Shown: piece by piece, positions 1 through 5,468 of the stretch | Numbering within the stretch: the stretch's first letter is position 1 | Layout: each line of letters opens with the position of its first letter | Assembly: GCA_036502295.1 (NCBI GenBank) | Contig: DASXYU010000040.1 | Coordinates: 1 to 8,150, forward strand | Direction of reading: 5' to 3' | Origin: DASXYU01 sp036502295 | GTDB taxonomy: Bacteria; Actinomycetota; Actinomycetes; Mycobacteriales; Jatrophihabitantaceae | Length of the DNA stretch: 8,150 nt | Notes under the pieces: generated by a model | What the model was told of the DNA's origin: nothing | The model's database searches: none | Seen by the model: the letters and a program-made list of their open reading frames with translations, nothing else | Position numbers and translations under genes: made by a program

Positions 1-411
1 CGCGTAACAGGCGCGACGAACTGCGGCCTCACCGTGGTTGCGGGTGTGCCCACCGAAGCGGCGCTGGTCGATCTTGCCTTCGGGCGTGCGGTTGAACGGC
101 AGGCCCATCTTCTCCAGGTCGAGGACGGAGTCGATCGCCTCCTTGGCGAGAATCTCGGCCGCGTCCTGATCGACGAGGTAGTCGCCACCCTTGACCGTGT
201 CGAAGGTGTGCCACTCCCAGCTGTCCTCCTCCACGTTCGCCAACGCAGCGGCCATGCCACCCTGCGCGGCACCGGTGTGCGACCGGGTGGGATAGAGCTT
301 GGTGAGGACGGCCGTCCTCACCCGCGAGGACGACTCGAGCGCGGCCCGCATGCCGGCGCCACCAGCGCCGACGATGACGACGTCGAAGGTGTGATGGTGA
401 ACCTGAGCCAT
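1..411 (-). CDS. sdhA: Succinate dehydrogenase flavoprotein subunit, N-terminal part (runs off left edge)
   Basis: This is the FAD-bearing catalytic subunit of succinate dehydrogenase (complex II), which oxidises succinate to fumarate on the cytoplasmic face of the membrane. The visible 137 residues begin MAQVHHHTFDVVIVGAGGAG. They contain the dinucleotide-binding glycine motif GAGGAG at residues 15-20. SHTGAAQGG at 44-52 includes His45, the residue that carries covalently bound FAD in this family. A conserved stretch RRFGGHTRNHGEAAVRRA lies at 117-134. From recalled family lengths of about 580-600 residues, roughly a quarter is present. The ATG at 411-409 is preceded by AAGGA, which overlaps the stop codon of sdhD, with 10 bases between the stop and the start, so translation is probably coupled. 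No frameshift is seen. The identification is close to certain; only the rest of the gene is missing. Confidence 0.97.
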   Translation of the reverse strand, partial: MAQVHHHTFDVVIVGAGGAGMRAALESSSRVRTAVLTKLYPTRSHTGAAQGGMAAALANVEEDSWEWHTFDTVKGGDYLVDQDAAEILAKEAIDSVLDLEKMGLPFNRTPEGKIDQRRFGGHTRNHGEAAVRRACYA

Positions 412-421
412 TGCTACGTCC

Positions 422-889
422 TTACAGCGTCGGGTCGAAGGTGAAGATCACCAGCGTGCCGAGCGCGATCGTGATCGTGGTGGCCGTGTAGAGCAGGCCC
501 TTGAGCGCGACCCGGGTGCCGTCGCGGCGCGTGTAATCGTTGATGATCGTCCGCAGGCCGTTCGTACCGTGGATCATCGCGAGCCAGAGCATCAGCAGGT
601 CCCAGACCTGCCAGAACGGCGAGGACCAGCGGCCGGCGACGAAGGCGAAGTTCACGCGCTGCACGCCGCCGTCGAGGATGTTCATGATGAAGAGGTGGCC
701 CAACACCAGGACCACGAGCACGACCCCGGAGATGCGCATGAAGAGCCATGCATAGAGTTCGGTGTTGGTGCGGCCGCGCTGCCGGCGCGGGGCGCGGGGC
801 GCCTCGATCACGGGCGGGATAGGCGAGTAGACGGGCCCGGGGATCTCGTAGCCGCCGTCGGTGATGACGGTCTCAGGATTACGGGTCAC
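422..889 (-). CDS. sdhD: Succinate dehydrogenase membrane anchor subunit SdhD
   Basis: This 155-residue membrane anchor of succinate dehydrogenase pairs with SdhC to hold heme b and the quinone site. A polar, proline-rich cytoplasmic N-terminus (residues 1-44) is followed by three hydrophobic segments at about 46-69, 96-116 and 128-151. The segment MIHGTNGLRTIINDY (105-119) contains His107, the likely axial heme ligand by analogy with the H-x(3)-G-[IL]-R motif of SdhC/SdhD proteins. I chose the GTG at 889-887 because it forms a GTGA overlap with the sdhC stop and has GGGAG about 8-10 bases upstream. A longer reading back to 982 would add 31 arginine-rich residues that overlap sdhC and look spurious. 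Its position between sdhC and sdhA is the standard gene order. The protein could be labelled a 'hydrophobic subunit' without a letter, but order and motif support SdhD. Confidence 0.93.
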   Translation of the reverse strand: MTRNPETVITDGGYEIPGPVYSPIPPVIEAPRAPRRQRGRTNTELYAWLFMRISGVVLVVLVLGHLFIMNILDGGVQRVNFAFVAGRWSSPFWQVWDLLMLWLAMIHGTNGLRTIINDYTRRDGTRVALKGLLYTATTITIALGTLVIFTFDPTL

Positions 890-1314
890 GTCGCGCTCCC
901 GAAGAGGGTCTCCCACGAATGCTTGAACATGAAGAACGCGCCGGGAACCATGACGACGACCCAGACAGCGACGATCACCCACAGGATCTGTCGCTGATAG
1001 CGCGTGCCCTTGACCCAGAAGTCGACCGCGATGATGCGCAGACCGTTGAGGGCGTGGAAGAGCACCGCCCCGACGAGCCCGATCTCCATCAGGTTCACGA
1101 ACGGGTTCTTGTACGTGTCGATCACCGAGTCATAGGACTCGGGGGAGACCCGCACGAGCGCGGTGTCGAGCACGTGCGCGAAGAGGAAGAAAAAGGTCAG
1201 GATTCCGGTGATGCGGTGCGCAACCCAGGACCACATGCCCTCGCGGCCGCGATACAGCGAGCCTGCCAGGCGGGTCTTGGACGGTGCGCTCGGACCGGAG
1301 GCAACGCTGGTCAC
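886..1314 (-). CDS. sdhC: Succinate dehydrogenase cytochrome b556 subunit SdhC
   Basis: This is the first gene of the sdh operon, a 142-residue cytochrome b-type anchor of complex II. AHRITGILTFFF (residues 32-43) matches the family signature for the start of the first membrane helix, with the His-Arg that lies near the quinone site in homologues. LFHALNGLRIIAVDFW (85-100) contains His87, the probable heme b ligand. Three hydrophobic segments lie at about 31-54, 74-98 and 109-130. Translation starts at GTG 1314-1312, preceded on the minus strand by AGGAG at 1328-1324 with 9 bases of spacing. The stop overlaps the sdhD start. The ribosome binding site and start codon lie inside one copy of a 13-bp direct repeat (see 1314-1364), which may bear on control. 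Length and motifs are normal for the family. Confidence 0.95.
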   Translation of the reverse strand: MTSVASGPSAPSKTRLAGSLYRGREGMWSWVAHRITGILTFFFLFAHVLDTALVRVSPESYDSVIDTYKNPFVNLMEIGLVGAVLFHALNGLRIIAVDFWVKGTRYQRQILWVIVAVWVVVMVPGAFFMFKHSWETLFGSAT

Positions 1315-1364
1315 GTCGAGCGACTCCTGTTTATTGGGTGAAAACCTGGGGCGTCGAGTGACTC
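1314..1364. repeat. 13-bp direct repeat around the sdhC start
   Basis: CGTCGAGCGACTC (1314-1326) recurs as CGTCGAGTGACTC (1352-1364), 12 of 13 bases identical and 38 bases apart. The second copy contains the near-perfect palindrome GAGTGACTC. The first copy covers the end of the sdhC start codon and part of its ribosome binding site. A protein bound to both copies could block sdhC transcription or translation initiation, but chance cannot be excluded for one pair. Confidence 0.45.
1324..1328 (-). promoter_or_regulatory. Ribosome binding site of sdhC
   Basis: AGGAG on the minus strand, 9 bases before the GTG at 1314. It decides the sdhC start. It lies within the proximal copy of the direct repeat CGTCGAGYGACTC. 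Confidence 0.75.
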
Positions 1365-1396
1365 TAGTGGTGGGTATGGCGCCCCGTCCCCCCGGA

Positions 1397-1412
1397 TGCT
1401 TCGTATTTCACA
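1397..1412. promoter_or_regulatory. Possible CRP/GlxR-type half-palindrome
   Basis: The 16-mer TGCTTCGTATTTCACA matches the CRP-family pattern TGTGANNTANNTCACA in the complete right half (TCACA), in the central TA at the correct spacing and in the first two bases, but not in the rest of the left half. GlxR-type regulators are known to act on sdh operons in corynebacteria. With one good half only, this is a weak candidate. Confidence 0.22.
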
Positions 1413-1429
1413 CTTACTGGCCTTCCGGC

Positions 1430-1459
1430 TGTTCACCCCCTGTCACATTCAGGTGAACA
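1430..1459. promoter_or_regulatory. Inverted repeat, candidate operator
   Basis: TGTTCACC (1430-1437) and GGTGAACA (1452-1459) are perfect reverse complements separated by 14 bases, so the half-site centres are 22 bp apart, about two helical turns. This geometry suits a dimeric regulator binding one face of the DNA. A further GGTGAA occurs at 1337-1342 near sdhC. The site lies nearly midway between the two divergent starts, so it could serve either operon. As RNA it could also form an 8-bp hairpin, but there is no T-run to suggest a terminator. Confidence 0.5.
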
Positions 1460-1495
1460 TTTATTGCCCCGCTGCAGGGGTCGGTTCAGCAGGTC

Positions 1496-1501
1496 TAGCG
1501 T
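1496..1501 (+). promoter_or_regulatory. Possible -10 element of the transporter operon
   Basis: TAGCGT fits the actinobacterial TANNNT pattern and lies 57 bases before the TTG start. No convincing -35 is found 16-18 bases upstream. If used, transcription would begin just before the hairpin at 1513-1535. This is a weak call from pattern alone. Confidence 0.2.
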
Positions 1502-1512
1502 AAATCGGCACT

Positions 1513-1535
1513 GCGCACCCGGGATAGCGGTGCGC
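1513..1535 (+). promoter_or_regulatory. Leader hairpin or operator upstream of the BMP gene
   Basis: GCGCACC (1513-1519) and GGTGCGC (1529-1535) are perfect reverse complements with a 9-base loop. A competing pairing, TAGCG (1525-1529) with CGCTA (1533-1537), uses the same right-hand bases. The structure ends 10 bases before the AAGGAG ribosome binding site. It may be a DNA operator or an RNA element that influences translation initiation; the sequence does not say which. It resembles no riboswitch class that I recognise. Confidence 0.4.
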
Positions 1536-1545
1536 TAATGACCGG

Positions 1546-1552
1546 AAGGAGA
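1546..1552 (+). promoter_or_regulatory. Ribosome binding site that fixes the TTG start of the BMP gene
   Basis: AAGGAGA is followed after about 6 bases by TTG at 1558-1560. The TTG opens directly into a lipoprotein signal peptide, and no in-frame ATG or GTG precedes it at a usable distance. The ATG at 1538 lies in another frame and upstream of this site. Confidence 0.8.
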
Positions 1553-1557
1553 CCGTT

Positions 1558-2709
1558 TTGCGCATCTCGCGTGGAACGAAGATCGGATCGCTGGCGGTAG
1601 CCGGCGTCCTCACCCTCGCCGCCTGCAGCAGCAGCGGTGGCGGAACAGGCAGCTCGAGCAGCGACACCAGCAGTGCGCCGCCCAGCGACACCACTGCGAT
1701 GTCCCCGTCGACTATGCCGAGTGACACCAGCTCGTCGAGCAGCAGCCCGTACGCGCCGATCACCGGTGACGCCAGCTCGGTGAAGCTCGGAGTTGCGTTG
1801 GACGGCCCGCTGGGTGACGCCTCCTTCAACGACATGGCTCACGACGGTGAGGAAGCCGCAAAGACGGCCGGGGTCGATGTCATCGAGGAGCTCTACGCCA
1901 CCACCGGTGAGCCGGACTCGGCAAAGCAGGACCGTCTCCAGCAGCTCATCGACGATGGCGCCACCACCGTCGTGGCGAACGGCTTCGACTACGCCACCCC
2001 GATGAAGGCCGTTGCCGCGGCGAACCCGAAGGTGCACTTCGCGATCGTCGATGACGACTCCCTGGCCAAGGTGCCGAACGTGGCGTCGCTGGTCTTCTCG
2101 GCCGAGCAGTCCTCGTTCCTCGCCGGTGCGGCGGCCGCTCTGAAGACGACGAGCAAGCACGTCGCCTTCATCGGTGGTGTTGACGTTCCGTTGCTGCAGA
2201 CCTTCCAGGCCGGCTTCGACGCGGGCGTGAAGGCGGTCGACCCGTCGATCACCATCGACGACAAGTACGTCGAGGAGAGCGACTACGCCGGCTTCAACGA
2301 GCCCGACAAGGGTCAGACGATCGCGAAGGGTCTCTACGACGCCGGCGCCGACATCATCTACGCCGCCGCAGGCGGTTCGGGTACCGGTGTCTTCAAGGCG
2401 GCGAAGTCCGAGAGCAAGCTCGCCATCGGTGTCGACTCCGACCAGTACACGATCCCGGACCTCGCGGACGTGAAGAGTGTGATCATGACGTCCGCCGTCA
2501 AGAACGTGAACATCGCGATCTACAACTTCGTCGCATCGGTGGCTGCGGGCTCGCCTGAGACGGGTGTTGTGAGCAACGACCTGAAGAGCGGCGGCGTCGG
2601 CATCTCGTACTCGGGTGGCGCTATCGACGACATCAAGTCGAAGCTCGACGACTTCACGTCGCAGATCGAGAGTGGCACGATCACGGTTCCGACGACCCTG
2701 AGCAAGTGA
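1558..2709 (+). CDS. BMP/PnrA-family substrate-binding lipoprotein of a nucleoside-type ABC importer
   Basis: This 383-residue extracellular solute-binding lipoprotein should deliver substrate to the permeases encoded downstream. A short positive N-terminus and hydrophobic core (residues 1-22) end in the lipobox LAAC with Cys23 as the lipidated residue. A Ser/Thr/Gly/Pro-rich tether (24-74) leads to the type I periplasmic-binding fold. Family hallmarks are GVALDGPLGDASFND (78-92), AEQSSFLAGAAAALK near the middle, AAAGGSGTGVFKAAK around 270-283 and GVDSDQ (291-296). In PnrA-type proteins an Asp of that last motif contacts the nucleoside, by recollection. Known members bind purine nucleosides, so nucleoside or base-like ligands are the default guess. 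The downstream amidohydrolases raise the chance of another ligand. The start is TTG, supported by its ribosome binding site and the signal peptide. It is the first gene of the operon and is separated from the ATPase gene by a strong stem-loop. Confidence 0.92.
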   Translation: MRISRGTKIGSLAVAGVLTLAACSSSGGGTGSSSSDTSSAPPSDTTAMSPSTMPSDTSSSSSSPYAPITGDASSVKLGVALDGPLGDASFNDMAHDGEEAAKTAGVDVIEELYATTGEPDSAKQDRLQQLIDDGATTVVANGFDYATPMKAVAAANPKVHFAIVDDDSLAKVPNVASLVFSAEQSSFLAGAAAALKTTSKHVAFIGGVDVPLLQTFQAGFDAGVKAVDPSITIDDKYVEESDYAGFNEPDKGQTIAKGLYDAGADIIYAAAGGSGTGVFKAAKSESKLAIGVDSDQYTIPDLADVKSVIMTSAVKNVNIAIYNFVASVAAGSPETGVVSNDLKSGGVGISYSGGAIDDIKSKLDDFTSQIESGTITVPTTLSK

Positions 2710-2739
2710 TCGCACAAGTCCAGTAAGGCACTGACAGAC

Positions 2740-2779
2740 CCGGTCCGGGGCGGCGCTGCAGAGCGTCTCCCCGGGCCGG
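2740..2779 (+). promoter_or_regulatory. Large intercistronic stem-loop between binding-protein and ATPase genes
   Basis: CCGGTCCGGGG (2740-2750) pairs with CCCCGGGCCGG (2769-2779) over 11 positions with one G-T wobble. After a single mismatch (2751/2768), GGCGCT (2752-2757) pairs with AGCGTC (2762-2767), including one more wobble, closing on a GCAG loop. The 17-pair, GC-rich stem begins 31 bases after the BMP stop. No T-run follows, so it is unlikely to be a full terminator. A stem in this place commonly protects the upstream mRNA or causes partial termination, giving more binding protein than transporter. Confidence 0.7.
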
Positions 2780-2797
2780 TTCGCAGTTTCACGTTTC

Positions 2798-2802
2798 GGA
2801 GG
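2798..2802 (+). promoter_or_regulatory. Ribosome binding site of the ABC ATPase gene
   Basis: GGAGG lies 9 bases before the GTG at 2812 and fixes that start. It lies downstream of and outside the stem-loop, so the ATPase can be translated independently of the lipoprotein gene. Confidence 0.75.
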
Positions 2803-2811
2803 CAGACCAGA

Positions 2812-4341
2812 GTGGCCGACACGGCCGACGTGCCAGCAGTGGCTCTGCGCGGCATCACCAAGCGCTATCCGGGTGTCGTCGCCAACTCCGACATCAACCT
2901 CACCGTGCACCGCGGCACCGTCCATGCCCTCGTCGGTGAGAACGGGGCGGGCAAGTCCACGTTGATGAAGACCCTCTACGGCATGCACCGCCCGGACGAG
3001 GGAAGCATCGAGGTCAACGGCGAGCACACGACGTTCCACTCGCCGGCCGACGCCATCGCCGTCGGGATCGGCATGGTGCACCAGCACTTCATGCTCGCCG
3101 ACAATCTCACCGTCTGGGAGAACATCGTCCTGGGCTCGGAGCCGGTGAAGGCTGGGCGCCTGGATGCCGCCGGCGCACGGGCCCAGATTCGTGAGCTCGG
3201 ACAGCGATACGGCCTCGCCGTCGACCCCGACGAACTCGTCGAGCACCTCGGCGTGGGTGCCCGGCAGCGGGTGGAGATCCTCAAGGTCCTCTACCGCGGC
3301 GCGAAGATCCTCATCCTCGACGAGCCGACGGGCGTTCTGGTTCCGCAGGAGGTCGACGAGCTCTTCAGCAATCTGCGTGAGTTGAAGGCCGAAGGTCTCA
3401 CCATCATCTTCATCTCGCACAAGCTGGACGAGGTGCGGGCGATCTCAGACGAGATCACTGTCATCCGCCGTGGCACCACCGTCGGCACGGCCGATCCCAA
3501 CGCCGTGACCAACCGTGAACTCGCCGAGATGATGGTGGGCGCGGCGCTTCCCGTTCCTGAGCTGCGCGAATCGACGGTTACCGACCGGGTGGTGCTCGAG
3601 CTGAAGGGCATCGAGGTCATCACGTCGACCAACCGCACCGCGCTCAGCGACATCGACCTCACGATCCACGCCGGCGAGGTTGTCGGCATCGCCGGTGTTG
3701 AGGGCAACGGTCAACCCGAACTCGTCAACGTGATCATGGGCATCATCCCGCCGGCTGCCGGCACCATCGAACTCTCCGGCGTCGACATCTCGGGGCACAG
3801 CACGCTGAAGCGCCGCGAGGCCGGCGTCGGCTTCATTCCCGAAGACCGGCACCGGCAGGGACTCATCCTGGAGGCCCCGCTCTGGGAGAACCGCATTCTT
3901 GGCCACCAGACGCGTCCGCCCGCGTCGAAGGGCTTTCTCATCAATCGAGCGGCGGCCCGAGCGGATACGCAGCGCATCGTGGCCGACTATGACGTCCGGA
4001 CCCCGAGCATCGACGTCTTGGCCGCTGCGCTTTCCGGCGGGAACCAGCAGAAGCTCATCGTGGGTCGCGAGATGAGCGGAAACCCTGTGCTGCTCATCGC
4101 GGCGCACCCCACCCGTGGTGTCGACGTCGGCGCGCAGGCAGCGATCTGGGAACAGCTGCGCCACGCACGCGCTGCGGGGCTCGCGGTGCTGCTGATCTCC
4201 GCAGATCTGGAGGAACTCATCGGCATGTCGGACTCCCTCAAGGTGCTGCTCCGCGGTCGGTTCGTAGGCACGTACGACCCGCATGAGGTGACTCCCGAAT
4301 CGTTGGGCGGCGCGATGACCGGCGCGGAGCGGGTCGGCTGA
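2812..4341 (+). CDS. Fused double ATP-binding protein of a nucleoside/sugar-type ABC importer
   Basis: This 509-residue cytoplasmic ATPase has two nucleotide-binding domains in one chain, as in importers that use BPD_transp_2 permeases. Domain 1 has Walker A GENGAGKST (42-50), Q-loop Gln91, a weak signature LGVGARQRVE (146-155), Walker B with Asp170-Glu171 and switch His203. Domain 2 has a degenerate Walker A, GVEGNGQPE (295-303), with Gln301 where Lys is expected. Its signature LSGGNQQK (407-414) is perfect, but AAHPT (430-434) replaces the Asp-Glu of Walker B and Ala464 stands at the switch-His position. Hence one composite site, domain 1 Walker motifs with domain 2 signature, looks catalytic and the other does not. 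This asymmetry is usual for the family. Its stop shares one base with the next gene's ATG (TGATG). CUT2 sugar transporters use similar ATPases, but the neighbours favour the BMP/nucleoside type. Confidence 0.94.
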   Translation: MADTADVPAVALRGITKRYPGVVANSDINLTVHRGTVHALVGENGAGKSTLMKTLYGMHRPDEGSIEVNGEHTTFHSPADAIAVGIGMVHQHFMLADNLTVWENIVLGSEPVKAGRLDAAGARAQIRELGQRYGLAVDPDELVEHLGVGARQRVEILKVLYRGAKILILDEPTGVLVPQEVDELFSNLRELKAEGLTIIFISHKLDEVRAISDEITVIRRGTTVGTADPNAVTNRELAEMMVGAALPVPELRESTVTDRVVLELKGIEVITSTNRTALSDIDLTIHAGEVVGIAGVEGNGQPELVNVIMGIIPPAAGTIELSGVDISGHSTLKRREAGVGFIPEDRHRQGLILEAPLWENRILGHQTRPPASKGFLINRAAARADTQRIVADYDVRTPSIDVLAAALSGGNQQKLIVGREMSGNPVLLIAAHPTRGVDVGAQAAIWEQLRHARAAGLAVLLISADLEELIGMSDSLKVLLRGRFVGTYDPHEVTPESLGGAMTGAERVG

Positions 4342-5468
4342 TGGCCCGGTTCTCGCTTCGCTCCCTCGGTCTCGCCGCCGCCGCCCCTGTGGGGGCCGTC
4401 ATCATCGCGGCCGCGATCTCCTCGATCGTCCTCATGATCACCGGTCACAGCCCGGTGGATGCCGCCATCGGAATGTGGAGCGGACTCGGCAAGACGCGAA
4501 TCCAGATCAGCGCGATCAACAACGCCGGCGCGTACTACCTCGCTGCGGTCGCGGTCGCGATCGGCTTCAAGATGAACCTGCTCAACATCGGTGTCGAGGG
4601 GCAGTACACCCTCGCGGCGATGATCGCCGCCGCCTTCGCCGGTGCCCGGTGGCTCGGCGACGTACCCGGTGTCCTCCGCGTCGTCCTCACGTTCCTGGTG
4701 GCGATACTCGTCGGAGCCGCGTGGGCAGGGATCGCAGTGGTTCTCAAGGTGACGCGCGGTGTCAGCGAGGTGATCAGCACGATCATGCTGAACAGCATCG
4801 CCGGCGCGCTCATCGCCTATCTGATGGTGCCCGGTCGCATGGCGATCCTGGACGGCAACCTGAAACACACGGTCGACATCCCCAACGACGGGCTGGTCGG
4901 CGCCATCTCCATCTCGGGCTCGACGACGCCCCTCTACACACTCACCCTCGTCGCAGTCGTCGTCGGGATCGCCTACGCGCTGCTGCTAAACCGCACCGTC
5001 TTCGGATTCTCACTGCGGGCGACCGGCCTCAACCCGGCCGCGGCGATCGCCAGCGGCATCGGGGCGAAGAAGATGGCCATCACCGCGATGCTGATCTCCG
5101 GGGGAGTGGCGGGTCTGGTCGGAATGGCCGAACTGCTCAACGGTGGGGCGCACCACTACTCGCAGGAGTTCCCGACCGGCTACGGGATCATGGGCATCGC
5201 CATCGCGCTGCTGGGGCGGAACAGCCCGATCGGGATGGCGCTCGCCGCGCTGCTCTGGTCATTCCTCGGCGGTGTCTCGAACTCGCTGCAGAGCAAGCAC
5301 ATCCCGAAGGAACTCGTGACGATCATGCAGGGCCTCATAGTCCTCTGCGTCGTCATCGCGTATGAAGTCGTGCGGCGCTACAAGATCAGGCTTGAGCAAC
5401 GCGAGGTGGCGAGAGCGCTCTCCGACTCGCCGGGTTCCGACCTGGCGGAGGCAGGGGTGACAGCATGA
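4341..5468 (+). CDS. ABC importer permease 1 (BPD_transp_2 family, nucleoside type)
   Basis: This 375-residue inner-membrane permease forms the channel with the protein encoded next to it. It has about eight to ten hydrophobic segments, the first at about residues 9-34. NIGVEGQYTLAA (82-93) and RATGLNPAAAIASGIG (226-241) are the conserved cytoplasmic and coupling motifs of this permease family. The second is the likely contact with the ATPase. SGGVAGLVGMAELLNGG and YGIMGIAIALLGRNSPIGMALAALLW further on are also typical. The ATG overlaps the ATPase stop by one base, with GGAG-like sequence some 12 bases upstream, so translation is probably coupled. The charged C-terminal tail (about 348-375) is cytoplasmic. 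It differs from permease 2 in sequence, consistent with a heterodimeric pore. Identification of the family is firm; the substrate is not determined. Confidence 0.92.
   Translation: MARFSLRSLGLAAAAPVGAVIIAAAISSIVLMITGHSPVDAAIGMWSGLGKTRIQISAINNAGAYYLAAVAVAIGFKMNLLNIGVEGQYTLAAMIAAAFAGARWLGDVPGVLRVVLTFLVAILVGAAWAGIAVVLKVTRGVSEVISTIMLNSIAGALIAYLMVPGRMAILDGNLKHTVDIPNDGLVGAISISGSTTPLYTLTLVAVVVGIAYALLLNRTVFGFSLRATGLNPAAAIASGIGAKKMAITAMLISGGVAGLVGMAELLNGGAHHYSQEFPTGYGIMGIAIALLGRNSPIGMALAALLWSFLGGVSNSLQSKHIPKELVTIMQGLIVLCVVIAYEVVRRYKIRLEQREVARALSDSPGSDLAEAGVTA

Larger units (their letters stand above)
1315..1557. promoter_or_regulatory. Divergent intergenic region between sdhC and the BMP lipoprotein gene
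   Basis: These 243 bases separate the leftward sdh operon from the rightward transporter operon and must hold the start signals of both. It is the only non-coding stretch of any size in the window, and it is visibly more AT-rich in places than its flanks. No close match to a TTGACA/TATAAT pair is visible on either strand, so I place no strong promoter. It contains, from left to right, a direct repeat (1314-1364), a CRP/GlxR-like half-palindrome (1397-1412), an 8-bp inverted repeat (1430-1459), a possible -10 for the rightward operon (1496-1501) and a hairpin (1513-1535). No convincing gene lies inside; an ATG at 1538 opens only 20 codons. Confidence 0.8.

Noticed and set aside
34..444. Plus-strand open frame across sdhA
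   Set aside because: Antisense to unmistakable SdhA sequence with FAD motifs; no ribosome binding site or domain.
422..982. Longer SdhD reading with 31 extra N-terminal residues
   Set aside because: It would overlap sdhC by almost 100 bases and add an arginine-rich non-conserved stretch. The GTG at 889 with GTGA overlap and an upstream GGGAG is far better.
919..1341. Plus-strand open frame across sdhC
   Set aside because: Charged, low-complexity antisense translation of the SdhC membrane helices.
1467..1482. CTGCAG-centred palindrome flanked by C and G runs
   Set aside because: Pairing is interrupted next to the 6-bp core and the outer bases do not match; likely chance in GC-rich DNA.
1538..1600. 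20-codon open frame overlapping the start of the lipoprotein gene, possible leader peptide
   Set aside because: No ribosome binding site precedes its ATG, the hairpin occupies that place, and there is no run of regulatory codons.
1675..1750. Repetitive AGC/TCG codons and two PSDT copies in the lipoprotein gene as a possible DNA repeat
   Set aside because: They encode the ordinary Ser/Thr/Pro-rich tether after the lipidated Cys and are imperfect; no evidence of a separate repeat element.
1495..3420. Very long minus-strand open frame of 641 codons opposite the lipoprotein and ATPase genes
   Set aside because: It lies antisense to two well-identified genes, crosses the intergenic region, is extremely rich in Arg, Asp, Val and Gly and shows no domain. 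Long antisense frames are expected in GC-rich coding DNA.
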